A stretch of DNA of 11,612 nucleotides from Bacteroidales bacterium (lineage in GTDB: Bacteria; Bacteroidota; Bacteroidia; Bacteroidales; Bacteroidaceae). Shown here piece after piece: positions 1-6,496 of the stretch. Within the stretch, counting starts at the first letter, position 1, and the number at the start of each line of letters is the position of its first letter. The position numbers and the translations under genes are program-made. The stretch lies in contig SFID01000083.1 in NCBI GenBank assembly GCA_004555425.1, positions 1-11,612 of the forward strand, given 5' to 3'. Under the pieces are notes generated by a model. That model was given only the letters and a program-made list of their open reading frames with translations. It was not told the origin of the DNA and did not search any database.

Positions 1-31
1 CAGCGGCCATAATTAACTTAATTTCTTTCAT
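1..31 (-). CDS. Start of a downstream gene, cut by the window edge
   Basis: An ATG at base 31 on the minus strand opens a frame reading MKEIKLIMAA up to the window edge. It lies 24 bases downstream of the receptor stop codon, so it is probably the next gene of the same operon. A lysine followed by hydrophobic residues would suit the beginning of an export signal, but ten codons are too few to assign a family. From family knowledge, receptors of this kind in Bacteroidota are often followed by a secreted lipoprotein or another outer-membrane protein; that is only a guess here. A second in-frame ATG at base 10 is an alternative start. Confidence 0.45.
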   Translation of the reverse strand, partial: MKEIKLIMAA

Positions 32-55
32 TGTAGATATGATATTTATGGATAT

Positions 56-2527
56 TTATATTTTCAGATTCATTTCCATACCGAAGTAAGGGGAGGAGTA
101 GCGGCGCTGCACTATGCCATACTGCATATAGTCGGGGGTGATGCTGATGAGGCGGTTGACGTAGAGCGCCAGCCCTATGCGGTCGCGCCAGAAACGCTTT
201 GTGGCCTTGATATTGAACTGTGTGGCCACAGGCACTGCCCGCACATCGAAAGCTGTGGAGGAATAGCGGCGGATGAGTTGCTGCAGATAGGGGTTCTCGG
301 CGTCGGCGCCGGTCCAGGGATGAATCTCCCCGTCGATGCCGATATATTGCGTCGGCATACCGCTGCGGGGCAGCTGGCGGGTGGAGGTGAACCACATATT
401 CTGCACCGTCAGTGATACGTTGAGGCCAAGCCGGGGCACATCGGTGTCGAAGGTGAAGTTGGTGTTGATCGACTGGTAAACGCTTCCGTCGGGGTCGTCG
501 TAATATCCGGCGTAATAAAGCTCTTTGCCGTTGACGATAGTCGAGGGCTTGTACCATAGTCCGTCGGAATTGGTCAGCCGGGTGTGAAACCAGGCGCCGT
601 TGACTGTGACGCGTGTGCGGATCATAGGAATTCGGCGCGATGAGAACGTGAACTCCACACCCTTTTTGTCGATTAGCGAGGCGTTGGTGGGGCGGCTCAC
701 CATCTGTATGATTGTCTCCGGAGTGAAGGAAAGTTTGTCGATGGCGGGGGCGCCGTCGACTGAGGGATTCCATCCGGAGGGGTCGTAGCGGTTGTAGGTA
801 TGAAAACGCACCTCAGATGCCATACGGAAGGCATCGTCGGTGTGTTCGCGGAAATATGTGATTGAGAAGTTATTGCCCCGGTAATTGACGTCGGCACGGA
901 TTTCCCATTTCAGGTTGCGTGCCGGGCGCAGGTCGAAGTTCACGCGGTCGTCGATGCAGGTCATTACATTCATTGTGCGGTATTCGGGCACGTTGTGATA
1001 GTAATTGAGCTGCACGTAATCGTTGAAGAGGCGGTCGGGGTAAAGGGATGCCGCCACCGGCATTTTGGTGTGGAGGCCTACACCGCCGCCCAACTCGAAG
1101 GTGAGAGGATATGAGGAAACGAACAGTGCCGGGAATGTGAATCGGAGGTTTGCCCTGGGGTCGAGGAAGGGGCGCCACGACAGATAGTAGTCGCGGCTTA
1201 TGCCGGGCATCTGTGTTTCGCGCAGACCGGCCTGCAGGTGGAGGGTGCTTTGGCCGAGGGAAATGTCGGTTTGTGCTTCGGCGTAAAACGAGAGTTGCTG
1301 AATGGCCGGGATGTCGGAGAAGGCGCGCCGACGCGCTGTGTTCCCGGCGGTGAGGGGGCGGGTGAGGTCGTAGACGGCGCCACGGCCGAAGTTCTTGGAG
1401 TAATTGTATTCGGCGCCGGCCTTTAGGAAGCCGGAGAAGCGTCCGGTGTTGTAGCGGAAACGGGCGGCAGGCTTGAGGAAGAGAGTAAGAGGCTTGCCGT
1501 AGACATTATAGTCGGCAAGATAGAGCATTGGGAGGTAACCTACGTAGTTGGGCCCGGCAATTACCGATACCGGAAGGGGGTAGACAGTGGGAGGAGTCAC
1601 GGTTTTTTCCTGGCGCAGGTGCTCGTAGCTCATACTCAGACCGGTGGTGAGGCTGAGCGAATTGAGGAAGCTGCCCGACGGGCGGAGAAGCACTAGGGAA
1701 TTATTCCAGGAGAGTGTGTTGACGTCGTTGGTGTAGAAGTCGATAGTGTTGTTGACTGTGAGATCGGGGTCATGCTTGTCGCGCTCGAATGTGCCGGTAT
1801 AGTTGAGCGAAGTGTCCCAGGCGAGCTTACCGCGAGAGGTCTGACGGCGTAGGTTGCTGCGGGCAGAGAAGGTGACGTGCTTGAAGTTGTCGCGGTTGTT
1901 GCGCGGGTCGATGCGCGAGTCGAGGTAGCTTGCCGAGAGGTTGATGTTCCAGTCGGGAGCGGGCATTGCAAACCCTTTGCCTACATAGAAGAGCTGGCTC
2001 TGCATATCGGCCTTGAATCGTGCTTCAATGCCGGAGGGGCCGCTCTTGCGTTTGATTTTCACCAGCCCGGAGGTGAGGTCGCCATACTCAGCGGAGGGGA
2101 TGCCGCGCACGATTTCCACGCTCTCGATGTCGTCGGTGGAGATAGCACGCATATCCACACCCTTTCCGGCGGTCAGACGGGCAGAGCGCGAAGAGTCGGA
2201 GGTGGTCTGTAGCTGGGAGGAGGTATTGATTGGCACTCCGTCGATGAGGAAAGATGTGCCCAGCGAGGATGTGCTGTAGTTGTCGCCGGAGGTGGCCTGG
2301 GGAGCCTGACGCAGTGCAATGAGATTGGCCTCTCCCATCTGTGGGTCTTTTGATACAAACCCCGGAAGCAGCGCGATAAGGTCGGAAAAACTCGAAGGCT
2401 GCAGGTGGGCCATAGCCTGGCGGTTGATGAGCGAATCAAGTGCGGCACTGTCAGCGGCGGCAATAATCGCAGCACTGTCAGCGGAGGCGGCAGTCGCGGT
2501 GCTGTCTGTGGCGGCGGCTTCCGGCAC
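56..2527 (-). CDS. TonB-dependent outer-membrane receptor (body of the gene; 5' end frameshifted)
   Basis: This encodes a TonB-dependent receptor that would import an unidentified ligand across the outer membrane using TonB/ExbBD energy. In the 823 readable residues there is first an Ala/Ser/Asp-rich linker (about 1-30), then a plug domain (about 30-165) with FSDLIALLPGFVS, FLIDGVPIN, DIESVEIVRGIPSAEYGD and LTSGLVKIKRK, which are characteristic plug motifs. A long beta-barrel follows, rich in alternating aromatic residues and ending GMEMNLKI. No carboxypeptidase-like regulatory domain precedes the plug. The frame has no ATG before residue 39. Its upstream limit is a stop at 2579-2581, and position 2527 is a GTG. 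A good signal peptide exists in another frame from 2642, so the intact protein would be about 861 residues after restoring one base near 2534. It is probably cotranscribed with the gene at 1-31. Substrate unknown. Confidence 0.9.
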   Translation of the reverse strand: MPEAAATDSTATAASADSAAIIAAADSAALDSLINRQAMAHLQPSSFSDLIALLPGFVSKDPQMGEANLIALRQAPQATSGDNYSTSSLGTSFLIDGVPINTSSQLQTTSDSSRSARLTAGKGVDMRAISTDDIESVEIVRGIPSAEYGDLTSGLVKIKRKSGPSGIEARFKADMQSQLFYVGKGFAMPAPDWNINLSASYLDSRIDPRNNRDNFKHVTFSARSNLRRQTSRGKLAWDTSLNYTGTFERDKHDPDLTVNNTIDFYTNDVNTLSWNNSLVLLRPSGSFLNSLSLTTGLSMSYEHLRQEKTVTPPTVYPLPVSVIAGPNYVGYLPMLYLADYNVYGKPLTLFLKPAARFRYNTGRFSGFLKAGAEYNYSKNFGRGAVYDLTRPLTAGNTARRRAFSDIPAIQQLSFYAEAQTDISLGQSTLHLQAGLRETQMPGISRDYYLSWRPFLDPRANLRFTFPALFVSSYPLTFELGGGVGLHTKMPVAASLYPDRLFNDYVQLNYYHNVPEYRTMNVMTCIDDRVNFDLRPARNLKWEIRADVNYRGNNFSITYFREHTDDAFRMASEVRFHTYNRYDPSGWNPSVDGAPAIDKLSFTPETIIQMVSRPTNASLIDKKGVEFTFSSRRIPMIRTRVTVNGAWFHTRLTNSDGLWYKPSTIVNGKELYYAGYYDDPDGSVYQSINTNFTFDTDVPRLGLNVSLTVQNMWFTSTRQLPRSGMPTQYIGIDGEIHPWTGADAENPYLQQLIRRYSSTAFDVRAVPVATQFNIKATKRFWRDRIGLALYVNRLISITPDYMQYGIVQRRYSSPYFGMEMNLKI
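2445..2525 (-). repeat. Three degenerate 27-bp tandem units in the receptor linker
   Basis: Units at 2445-2471, 2472-2498 and 2499-2525 are imperfect copies. The first two share the 13-mer GCACTGTCAGCGG exactly, and the third keeps GCTGTC and GGCGGCGGC. On the coding strand they give nine-residue blocks of the form TDSTATAAS, ADSAAIIAA and ADSAALDSL. They lie between the signal peptide and the plug domain, so copy-number change would alter linker length without changing frame. Function beyond a flexible spacer is unknown. Confidence 0.65.
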
Positions 2528-2642
2528 TGATTCCGGTGGTGGAATCTGATGCGACGGAGGCTTTGGCAGGCTGGAAAATTAGCGCAGCCGGCAGCAGTAT
2601 TGACGTGAAAAAGATGACGTATGAATGCCTGAAATGTGCCAT
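2478..2642 (-). other. Frame-displaced signal peptide of the TonB-dependent receptor
   Basis: An ATG at 2642 opens a 54-codon frame that ends at a TGA at 2478-2480. It starts MAHFRHSYVIFF, continues with a hydrophobic core TSILLPAALIF and ends in a classic cleavage site QPAKA|SVASDS. This is a convincing Sec signal peptide, and its residues after cleavage (SVASDSTT) resemble the Ser/Asp/Thr/Ala linker of the receptor. Omitting one base, for example the one at 2534, joins ...SDSTT directly to ESVPEAAATDS of the receptor frame. I infer that this is the true 5' end of the receptor gene, separated from it by a one-base frameshift or a sequence error. Confidence 0.8.
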
Positions 2643-2652
2643 ATTGGTATGG

Positions 2653-2680
2653 CAAAGTTAGACACATAAATCTTCCCAAA
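2653..2680 (-). promoter_or_regulatory. Probable promoter of the TonB-dependent receptor
   Basis: On the minus strand TAACTTTG at 2660-2653 matches the Bacteroides -7 consensus TAnnTTTG exactly. A TTTG at 2680-2677 can serve as the -33 element, with a 16-base spacer. The ATG of the displaced signal peptide at 2642 is only ten bases past the -7 box, so the mRNA would have almost no leader. This supports 2642 as the real translation start. A weaker box, TAATTTG at 2712-2706, is an alternative that would give a longer leader. Confidence 0.55.
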
Positions 2681-2768
2681 CAAGCCCTACAGGGGCTACA
2701 GGGCGCAAATTACCTACAATTAATGATTGAAGCCGGGTGGCTTATCCGGCAGTGGCTACAGATAATTT

Positions 2769-2800
2769 CGGCCCGAATACTCACTTTTAAGTATTGGCCG
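2769..2800. repeat. Bulged inverted repeat in the divergent intergenic region
   Basis: The left arm is CGGCC (2769-2773), then a two-base bulge CG, then AATACT (2776-2781). The right arm is AGTATT (2790-2795) followed by GGCCG (2796-2800), with an eight-base loop. This gives 11 paired bases. It lies about 100 bases upstream of the CDF transporter start and about 110 bases upstream of the receptor -7 box. It could be a regulator binding site or an RNA hairpin; no matching known operator was recognised. A smaller pair GCCGG/CCGGC at 2732-2736 and 2746-2750 lies nearby. Confidence 0.5.
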
Positions 2801-2835
2801 CGACAAGTGTTCGGAAAGATTGTTGAGCCGGAAGG

Positions 2836-2866
2836 TTGCTAATGTGGTAAAGATTCAGTAACTTCG
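2836..2866 (+). promoter_or_regulatory. Possible promoter of the CDF transporter gene
   Basis: TAACTTCG at 2859-2866 differs from the Bacteroides -7 consensus TAnnTTTG at one base. TTG at 2836-2838 lies 20 bases upstream as a partial -33 element. Transcription from here would give a leader of about 30 bases before the ATG at 2902. Confidence 0.4.
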
Positions 2867-2901
2867 CTGCTGATTATCACAATTCAACCGCGCATTTCTG
2901 T

Positions 2902-3852
2902 ATGGCAATGAATGATAGCACTGAAAATACCAATATTTCTCGCGAAAAGAAGATATATCGCGTGACATTGATGGGAAGTCTCGTCAATGCGGTGCTTATG
3001 CTGTTTAAATTTGTAGCCGGAGTATTGGGCAATTCGGCAGCTATGATTGCCGATGCAGTACATTCGCTCTCCGATTTTCTTACCGATATTGTGGTGCTCC
3101 TGTTTGTGCGGATTTCCGTAAAGCCGGAGGATAAAAATCACAACTACGGACATGGCAAATTCGAGACCCTGGCTACAGCCATAATCGGTTTGGCTCTGCT
3201 GACGGTGGGCGTGATGCTCTGCTACGACGGTGGATTGAAAATCTATAAGGCGATAAATGGTATTCCCGTGCCGCGACCCGGATTTATAGCGTTTGTTGCC
3301 GCGATTGTGAGTATTGCACTGAAGGAATGGACTTACCGTTTTACGGTGAAAGCCGGAAAGGATGTATGCTCGCAGGCTATGATTGCCAATGCCTGGCATC
3401 ATCGGTCCGACGCACTTTCGTCGGTGGGTACGGCGATTGGTGTTGGCGGCGCTATGTTCTTTGGGGCTAAATGGACGGTGCTCGACCCGATCGCGGCGTG
3501 TGTGGTGAGCATCCTGATTATGACCACAGCCTTTAAGCTGCTCAAGCAGGCGCTTGATGAACTTCTGGAGCGCAGTCTGCCCGATGAGGTTGAGGAGGAG
3601 ATAATGCAGATTGTAGAACAGGAACCGAACGTGAGCAATATCCATCATCTGCGCACGCGCCGGATTGGAAGTAATATATCAATAACGATGCATTTGCGTT
3701 TGCCCGGCGATATCACGCTGTATGAGGCGCATGAGCACGCCACACATATCGAACGAAAACTGCGTGAGCACTTTGGCCGGGACACTTACATTGGCATTCA
3801 CATCGAGCCTACAAAGGTCGATGGCAGATATCAGGCACCACAGAAAGCATAA
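2902..3852 (+). CDS. Cation diffusion facilitator (CDF) family metal efflux transporter
   Basis: This is a proton-coupled divalent-cation exporter of the inner membrane, probably working as a dimer. The 316 residues show the usual CDF layout: about six membrane helices (roughly 20-210) and then a cytoplasmic C-terminal domain (roughly 215-305). The metal site is visible as ADAVHSLSD in TM2 (H54, D58) and AWHHRSDALSS in TM5 (H166, D170). The conserved NYGHGKFE loop follows TM2 (residues 81-88). In the CDF family an HD-HD site is usually linked to zinc, whereas DD-HD sites as in FieF/YiiP accept zinc or iron; zinc preference here is inference. The C-terminal domain has several His residues (HHLRTRR, EAHEHATH) that could bind metal. 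The start MAMND at 2902 fits the upstream promoter. The gene is divergent from the TonB-dependent receptor. Confidence 0.93.
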   Translation: MAMNDSTENTNISREKKIYRVTLMGSLVNAVLMLFKFVAGVLGNSAAMIADAVHSLSDFLTDIVVLLFVRISVKPEDKNHNYGHGKFETLATAIIGLALLTVGVMLCYDGGLKIYKAINGIPVPRPGFIAFVAAIVSIALKEWTYRFTVKAGKDVCSQAMIANAWHHRSDALSSVGTAIGVGGAMFFGAKWTVLDPIAACVVSILIMTTAFKLLKQALDELLERSLPDEVEEEIMQIVEQEPNVSNIHHLRTRRIGSNISITMHLRLPGDITLYEAHEHATHIERKLREHFGRDTYIGIHIEPTKVDGRYQAPQKA

Positions 3853-3895
3853 TCAGCCACTGACAGGATTCCGATTAGTCTAATTGGTCTAATGA

Positions 3896-3947
3896 GGCTG
3901 TATCAAAATAGCTCACAATGATACGTTATTTATATTTTGATACAGCC
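3896..3947. repeat. Perfect 15-bp inverted repeat between convergent genes
   Basis: GGCTGTATCAAAATA at 3896-3910 is exactly mirrored by TATTTTGATACAGCC at 3933-3947, with a 22-base loop. It occupies the gap between the stops of the CDF gene and the methyltransferase gene. A 15-bp stem there would suit a bidirectional transcription terminator, but neither side carries a U-run. The element is flanked by imperfect direct copies: CCGATTAGTCTAATTGG at 3871-3887 and CCGATTGGCTAATTGG at 3947-3962. Those copies and the perfect arms also suit a small inserted palindromic repeat. Confidence 0.75.
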
Positions 3948-3954
3948 CGATTGG

Positions 3955-5304
3955 CTAATTGGGCTTGGCTTCCAGACGGCGGGTGAGGATTAGCGCCGGT
4001 TTGTCGCCCGAGGGGGTGGCGAGGGTGGCGCCATACAGCCGCATATCATCGCCCGGTTTCAGGCGCGTTTTGCGGCGGAGAATTTCCGGAGCGAAGCCTT
4101 TGAGATTGCGCACGGCGATGTCTACCTTCACCTGACGGCCTGGATTCTCGGGGAAGTAAGCCTCAGAGGCGAGTGCGGGAAGTCGCTTTAGCACAGAGGA
4201 TGAGAAGGGCCACGCCGCTTCTACCATATACTGAGTACCTGGAAAGTCGCTTAGGGCAGTGGTAGTATCCGTGGCAACATAAAGGTGGGTATTCGGGTGC
4301 AGCGGTGCGATGCCGAATCGCGATGCCAAGAGCGCAAACGGAGCAGCCTTCATTGCGGCGGCAGATGGCTCAAGAAGAATCTCGCCGCGTCGTGGCAGCC
4401 TGCCGAGATAATGGGAAGCGCTGCGCATATCCTCAGCTGCTGCGGCCTCCTCCGCCTGGGTGAAAGCGAAGTCCTGATACCGGTTGCCGGAGAAGCGGTC
4501 GATGATGATTTTTATATCGGAAAGTGGGGTGGATGGGGTGAAGTCAATCAGCGCGAGAATCTCCTTACATTCGCCCGACTCCTCCACGATGTGCAGTTCG
4601 CGTGTGCAGGGAAGGTCGCGCAAGGTTTGCGTGACATCGAGCATCGGCGACAGCTTTGCCATAACGAATGATGTGTGGCGACGGAGCAGCGGCAGCAAAT
4701 CTATGAGGTCGGGCTGGCAGTCGTGCAGATTGAAGAGCCGCTGGCCGGAATCGCCGCGTCGGGCCGGGTCAATGAAAATCAGGTCGAATCGTTCACTCTC
4801 AGGCAGATTGCGGAGATACTCCACCGAGTCGGCACATTCGATATCCACACGTGGACTTTCTTCGGTGAAGTTTACGCTGGTTCCCTCCTCGACGAAGTTT
4901 ACGCGGGCTGCGTCGACCAGCAACGGATTCAGGTCGAAGGCCTTTAGCGTCGCGTCGGAGAATTTAGCCAACAGCATCCGTGCATCCATCCCCAGGCCTA
5001 AGGTCATATCGAGAATGTGCAGCGGGAGAGGGTCTTTCCAGAACATTTCGGCTGCGAGGGTGGCGTGAAGATTTGCCACACGTGCCGATGTAGCCTGCTG
5101 GGCGGATAGTTCAACCGGAATCACTCGCGGCGTGAAATCTTTGTCGCCGATTTTGAATTTCCCACCTTTTTTCAGTGCGGCGATGTTGCCGATTGCCGGG
5201 GCTATCCACTCGCGGCTGTCGCCGTGGAAGCGCAGACGCAGCGATGCCGGATCATCGGCAAGATGCTCTTTTACGAAGGTGAAATATTCCTGAGGAAAAT
5301 CCAT
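3955..5304 (-). CDS. Class I SAM-dependent methyltransferase with THUMP-like / PG_1098-type domains
   Basis: This 449-residue protein is a Rossmann-fold methyltransferase, probably acting on RNA. The SAM-binding motif I is ILDMTLGLGMDA (97-108), followed by an acidic residue at the end of strand 2 (KAFDLNP, about 121-126). The catalytic-loop region reads FDLIFIDPARRGDSG (173-187). The C-terminal third (about 260-445) matches my recollection of the ferredoxin-like and THUMP-like domains of the Porphyromonas gingivalis PG_1098 family; this is recalled, not searched. The exact substrate base is unknown. At 134-159 it contains a nine-residue near-repeat, VNFVEEGTS then VNFTEESPR. The gene follows smpB by 54 bases on the same strand and is probably the last gene of that operon. 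No promoter was seen in the gap. Confidence 0.85.
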   Translation of the reverse strand: MDFPQEYFTFVKEHLADDPASLRLRFHGDSREWIAPAIGNIAALKKGGKFKIGDKDFTPRVIPVELSAQQATSARVANLHATLAAEMFWKDPLPLHILDMTLGLGMDARMLLAKFSDATLKAFDLNPLLVDAARVNFVEEGTSVNFTEESPRVDIECADSVEYLRNLPESERFDLIFIDPARRGDSGQRLFNLHDCQPDLIDLLPLLRRHTSFVMAKLSPMLDVTQTLRDLPCTRELHIVEESGECKEILALIDFTPSTPLSDIKIIIDRFSGNRYQDFAFTQAEEAAAAEDMRSASHYLGRLPRRGEILLEPSAAAMKAAPFALLASRFGIAPLHPNTHLYVATDTTTALSDFPGTQYMVEAAWPFSSSVLKRLPALASEAYFPENPGRQVKVDIAVRNLKGFAPEILRRKTRLKPGDDMRLYGATLATPSGDKPALILTRRLEAKPN

Positions 5305-5358
5305 TTTGGAAGGCTAATTTCCGGAAGATGTGAGGTCTATTACCGGAATGTGTGGGGG

Positions 5359-5820
5359 TTATTTCTGGAAAGCGCGGGCCATAGCGCGGGCGTCTTCGCG
5401 CTCTTTTATGCTCTGTCGCTTGTCGTATTCCTTTTTGCCCCGGCCGATGCCGATAACCAGTTTGGCATATCCGCGGTCGTTGATAAACAGGCGCAGGGGC
5501 ACAATGGTGAAGCCTGCCTCTTTGCCGTTCTTCTCCAACTGGCGTATTTCCTTGCGGTTGAGCAGCAGTTTGCGCTCGCGGCGCTCGGTGTGGTTGTTGT
5601 AAGTGCCGTAGAAGTATTCGGCGATATACATATTTTTAATCCACACCTCGCCGTTGTTGACGTAGCAGAATGTATCTGCCAGCGAGGCTTTGCCTTGCCG
5701 GATAGATTTTATTTCAGTGCCGGTGAGCACCAGCCCGGCGGTGAAAGTGTCGCCGATGGCGTAGTCGAATGTGGCGCGTCGGTTTTTGATGTTGACGTCC
5801 TTGAATTTCATTTTTGCCAT
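5359..5820 (-). CDS. smpB: SsrA-binding protein SmpB
   Basis: SmpB binds tmRNA and brings it to ribosomes stalled without a stop codon, allowing trans-translation. The 153 residues match the usual length. Visible features are the OB-fold core with the conserved block GTEIKSIRQGKASLADTFC (34-52), the NNHTERRERKLLLNR segment, and the basic C-terminal tail with GRGKKEYDKRQSIKERE, which enters the mRNA channel and helix-forms in the family. The start MAKMKFKDV at 5820 lies six bases after the stop of the Yip1-like gene, so the two are very likely cotranscribed and possibly translationally coupled. Confidence 0.97.
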   Translation of the reverse strand: MAKMKFKDVNIKNRRATFDYAIGDTFTAGLVLTGTEIKSIRQGKASLADTFCYVNNGEVWIKNMYIAEYFYGTYNNHTERRERKLLLNRKEIRQLEKNGKEAGFTIVPLRLFINDRGYAKLVIGIGRGKKEYDKRQSIKEREDARAMARAFQK

Positions 5821-5826
5821 AGCCGA

Positions 5827-6405
5827 TTACAATAGCACGTTAAACAGAAAACTGAGGCCGTAGACAGCCCCGAGGATTGTAGCGGAGGCCATAATCATAT
5901 ACAGACCGAGATTCCGGTCGGGCACTCCCATATATGTGGCGCCTTTCCAGATTATAAATATAACGTATATGGGGAGGAATTGTATCAGCGCCACATTCAC
6001 TTTTATAAGATTGCCCAGCAGAAACACCAGGGCTATCACTGAAATACAGTGCATTATCAGCAACGCGGAGCGGCGCGGGTCGGGTTGCTCGTCGATGCTC
6101 ATAAGCCGGGGCAATGCCAGCGAGAACACATATATCGCTATGTGATAGGATAGAAAGAGCGAGAAAAACTGAATGATCGTCTGCTGCAGCGCCTGGAGAA
6201 AATCGGGGCCGCCGGTGTAAAGCATCCGCAGAAAGTATGTGGCGGCGCACACCGCAATGAGCGGGAGGAAGCTGCCAAGGTAAACCTCGCGAATGTCGGT
6301 AAGGCCGCGGCGGCCGTCGGTGCGGCGGTCATCGGCGGCAATATCCTCCCAGCCGCTGGCCGGTGAGATTATAAGCTGAATAATATTTCCGAGAAATTTC
6401 CACAT
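5827..6405 (-). CDS. Yip1-family (DUF1282-like) integral membrane protein
   Basis: A 192-residue inner-membrane protein of unknown biochemical role. It begins with a short amphipathic stretch containing PASGWEDIA, a motif often seen at the start of bacterial Yip1-type proteins. There are then about five hydrophobic segments, near 43-63, 76-98, 113-133, 139-158 and 167-191. The layout fits the Yip1 family in bacteria; I assign this from topology and the PxxxWxxI-like start, not from a search. It is the first gene of an apparent operon with smpB and the methyltransferase, and a -7 box lies directly before its ATG. The linker 20-40 is polar and charged (DDRRTDGRRG). Confidence 0.75.
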   Translation of the reverse strand: MWKFLGNIIQLIISPASGWEDIAADDRRTDGRRGLTDIREVYLGSFLPLIAVCAATYFLRMLYTGGPDFLQALQQTIIQFFSLFLSYHIAIYVFSLALPRLMSIDEQPDPRRSALLIMHCISVIALVFLLGNLIKVNVALIQFLPIYVIFIIWKGATYMGVPDRNLGLYMIMASATILGAVYGLSFLFNVLL

Positions 6406-6412
6406 AGCTATG

Positions 6413-6420
6413 CAAAGTTA
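6413..6420 (-). promoter_or_regulatory. -7 promoter element before the Yip1-like gene
   Basis: On the minus strand TAACTTTG at 6420-6413 matches TAnnTTTG exactly and is followed by seven bases and then the ATG at 6405. The arrangement resembles that before the receptor gene and predicts an almost leaderless mRNA for the operon with smpB. No clear TTTG lies at the expected -33 distance. Confidence 0.5.
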
Positions 6421-6441
6421 CAATTTTTTTCTGAAAACTCA

Positions 6442-6475
6442 TTTGGCACTCCGGGCGTTAGAAGTATATAATCTG
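6442..6475 (+). promoter_or_regulatory. ndh: Possible promoter of the NADH dehydrogenase gene
   Basis: TTTG at 6442-6445 could be a -33 element, with TATAATCTG at 6467-6475 as an imperfect -7 element 21 bases further on. The ATG at 6497 would follow after a short leader. The upstream in-frame ATG at 6410 lies before these elements, which argues for the later start. Confidence 0.35.
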
Positions 6476-6496
6476 TGTAATTTTTATATTCATCAA

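Noticed and set aside
18..773. A 251-codon minus-strand frame within the receptor gene
   Set aside because: It is an out-of-frame shadow with Arg/His/Pro-rich composition, overlapping a clear beta-barrel coding frame.
2636..2842. A 68-codon plus-strand frame in the divergent intergenic region (starts MPYWYGKVRH)
   Set aside because: It covers the receptor promoter boxes and both inverted repeats, has no recognisable motif, and has no promoter or ribosome binding site of its own.
2884..3648. A 254-codon minus-strand frame antisense to the CDF gene
   Set aside because: Composition is unlike a real protein (His/Arg-rich, no domain) and the plus strand holds an unmistakable transporter.
5305..5358. 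Short similar CCGGAA-containing pieces between smpB and the methyltransferase gene, considered as an operator
   Set aside because: Only about eight matching bases, partly an inherent TTCCGGAA palindrome; no promoter nearby.
6410..6496. An upstream ATG adding 29 residues to the NADH dehydrogenase
   Set aside because: The added residues precede the normal N-terminal flavin fold, and the ATG lies in the promoter region shared with the divergent operon.
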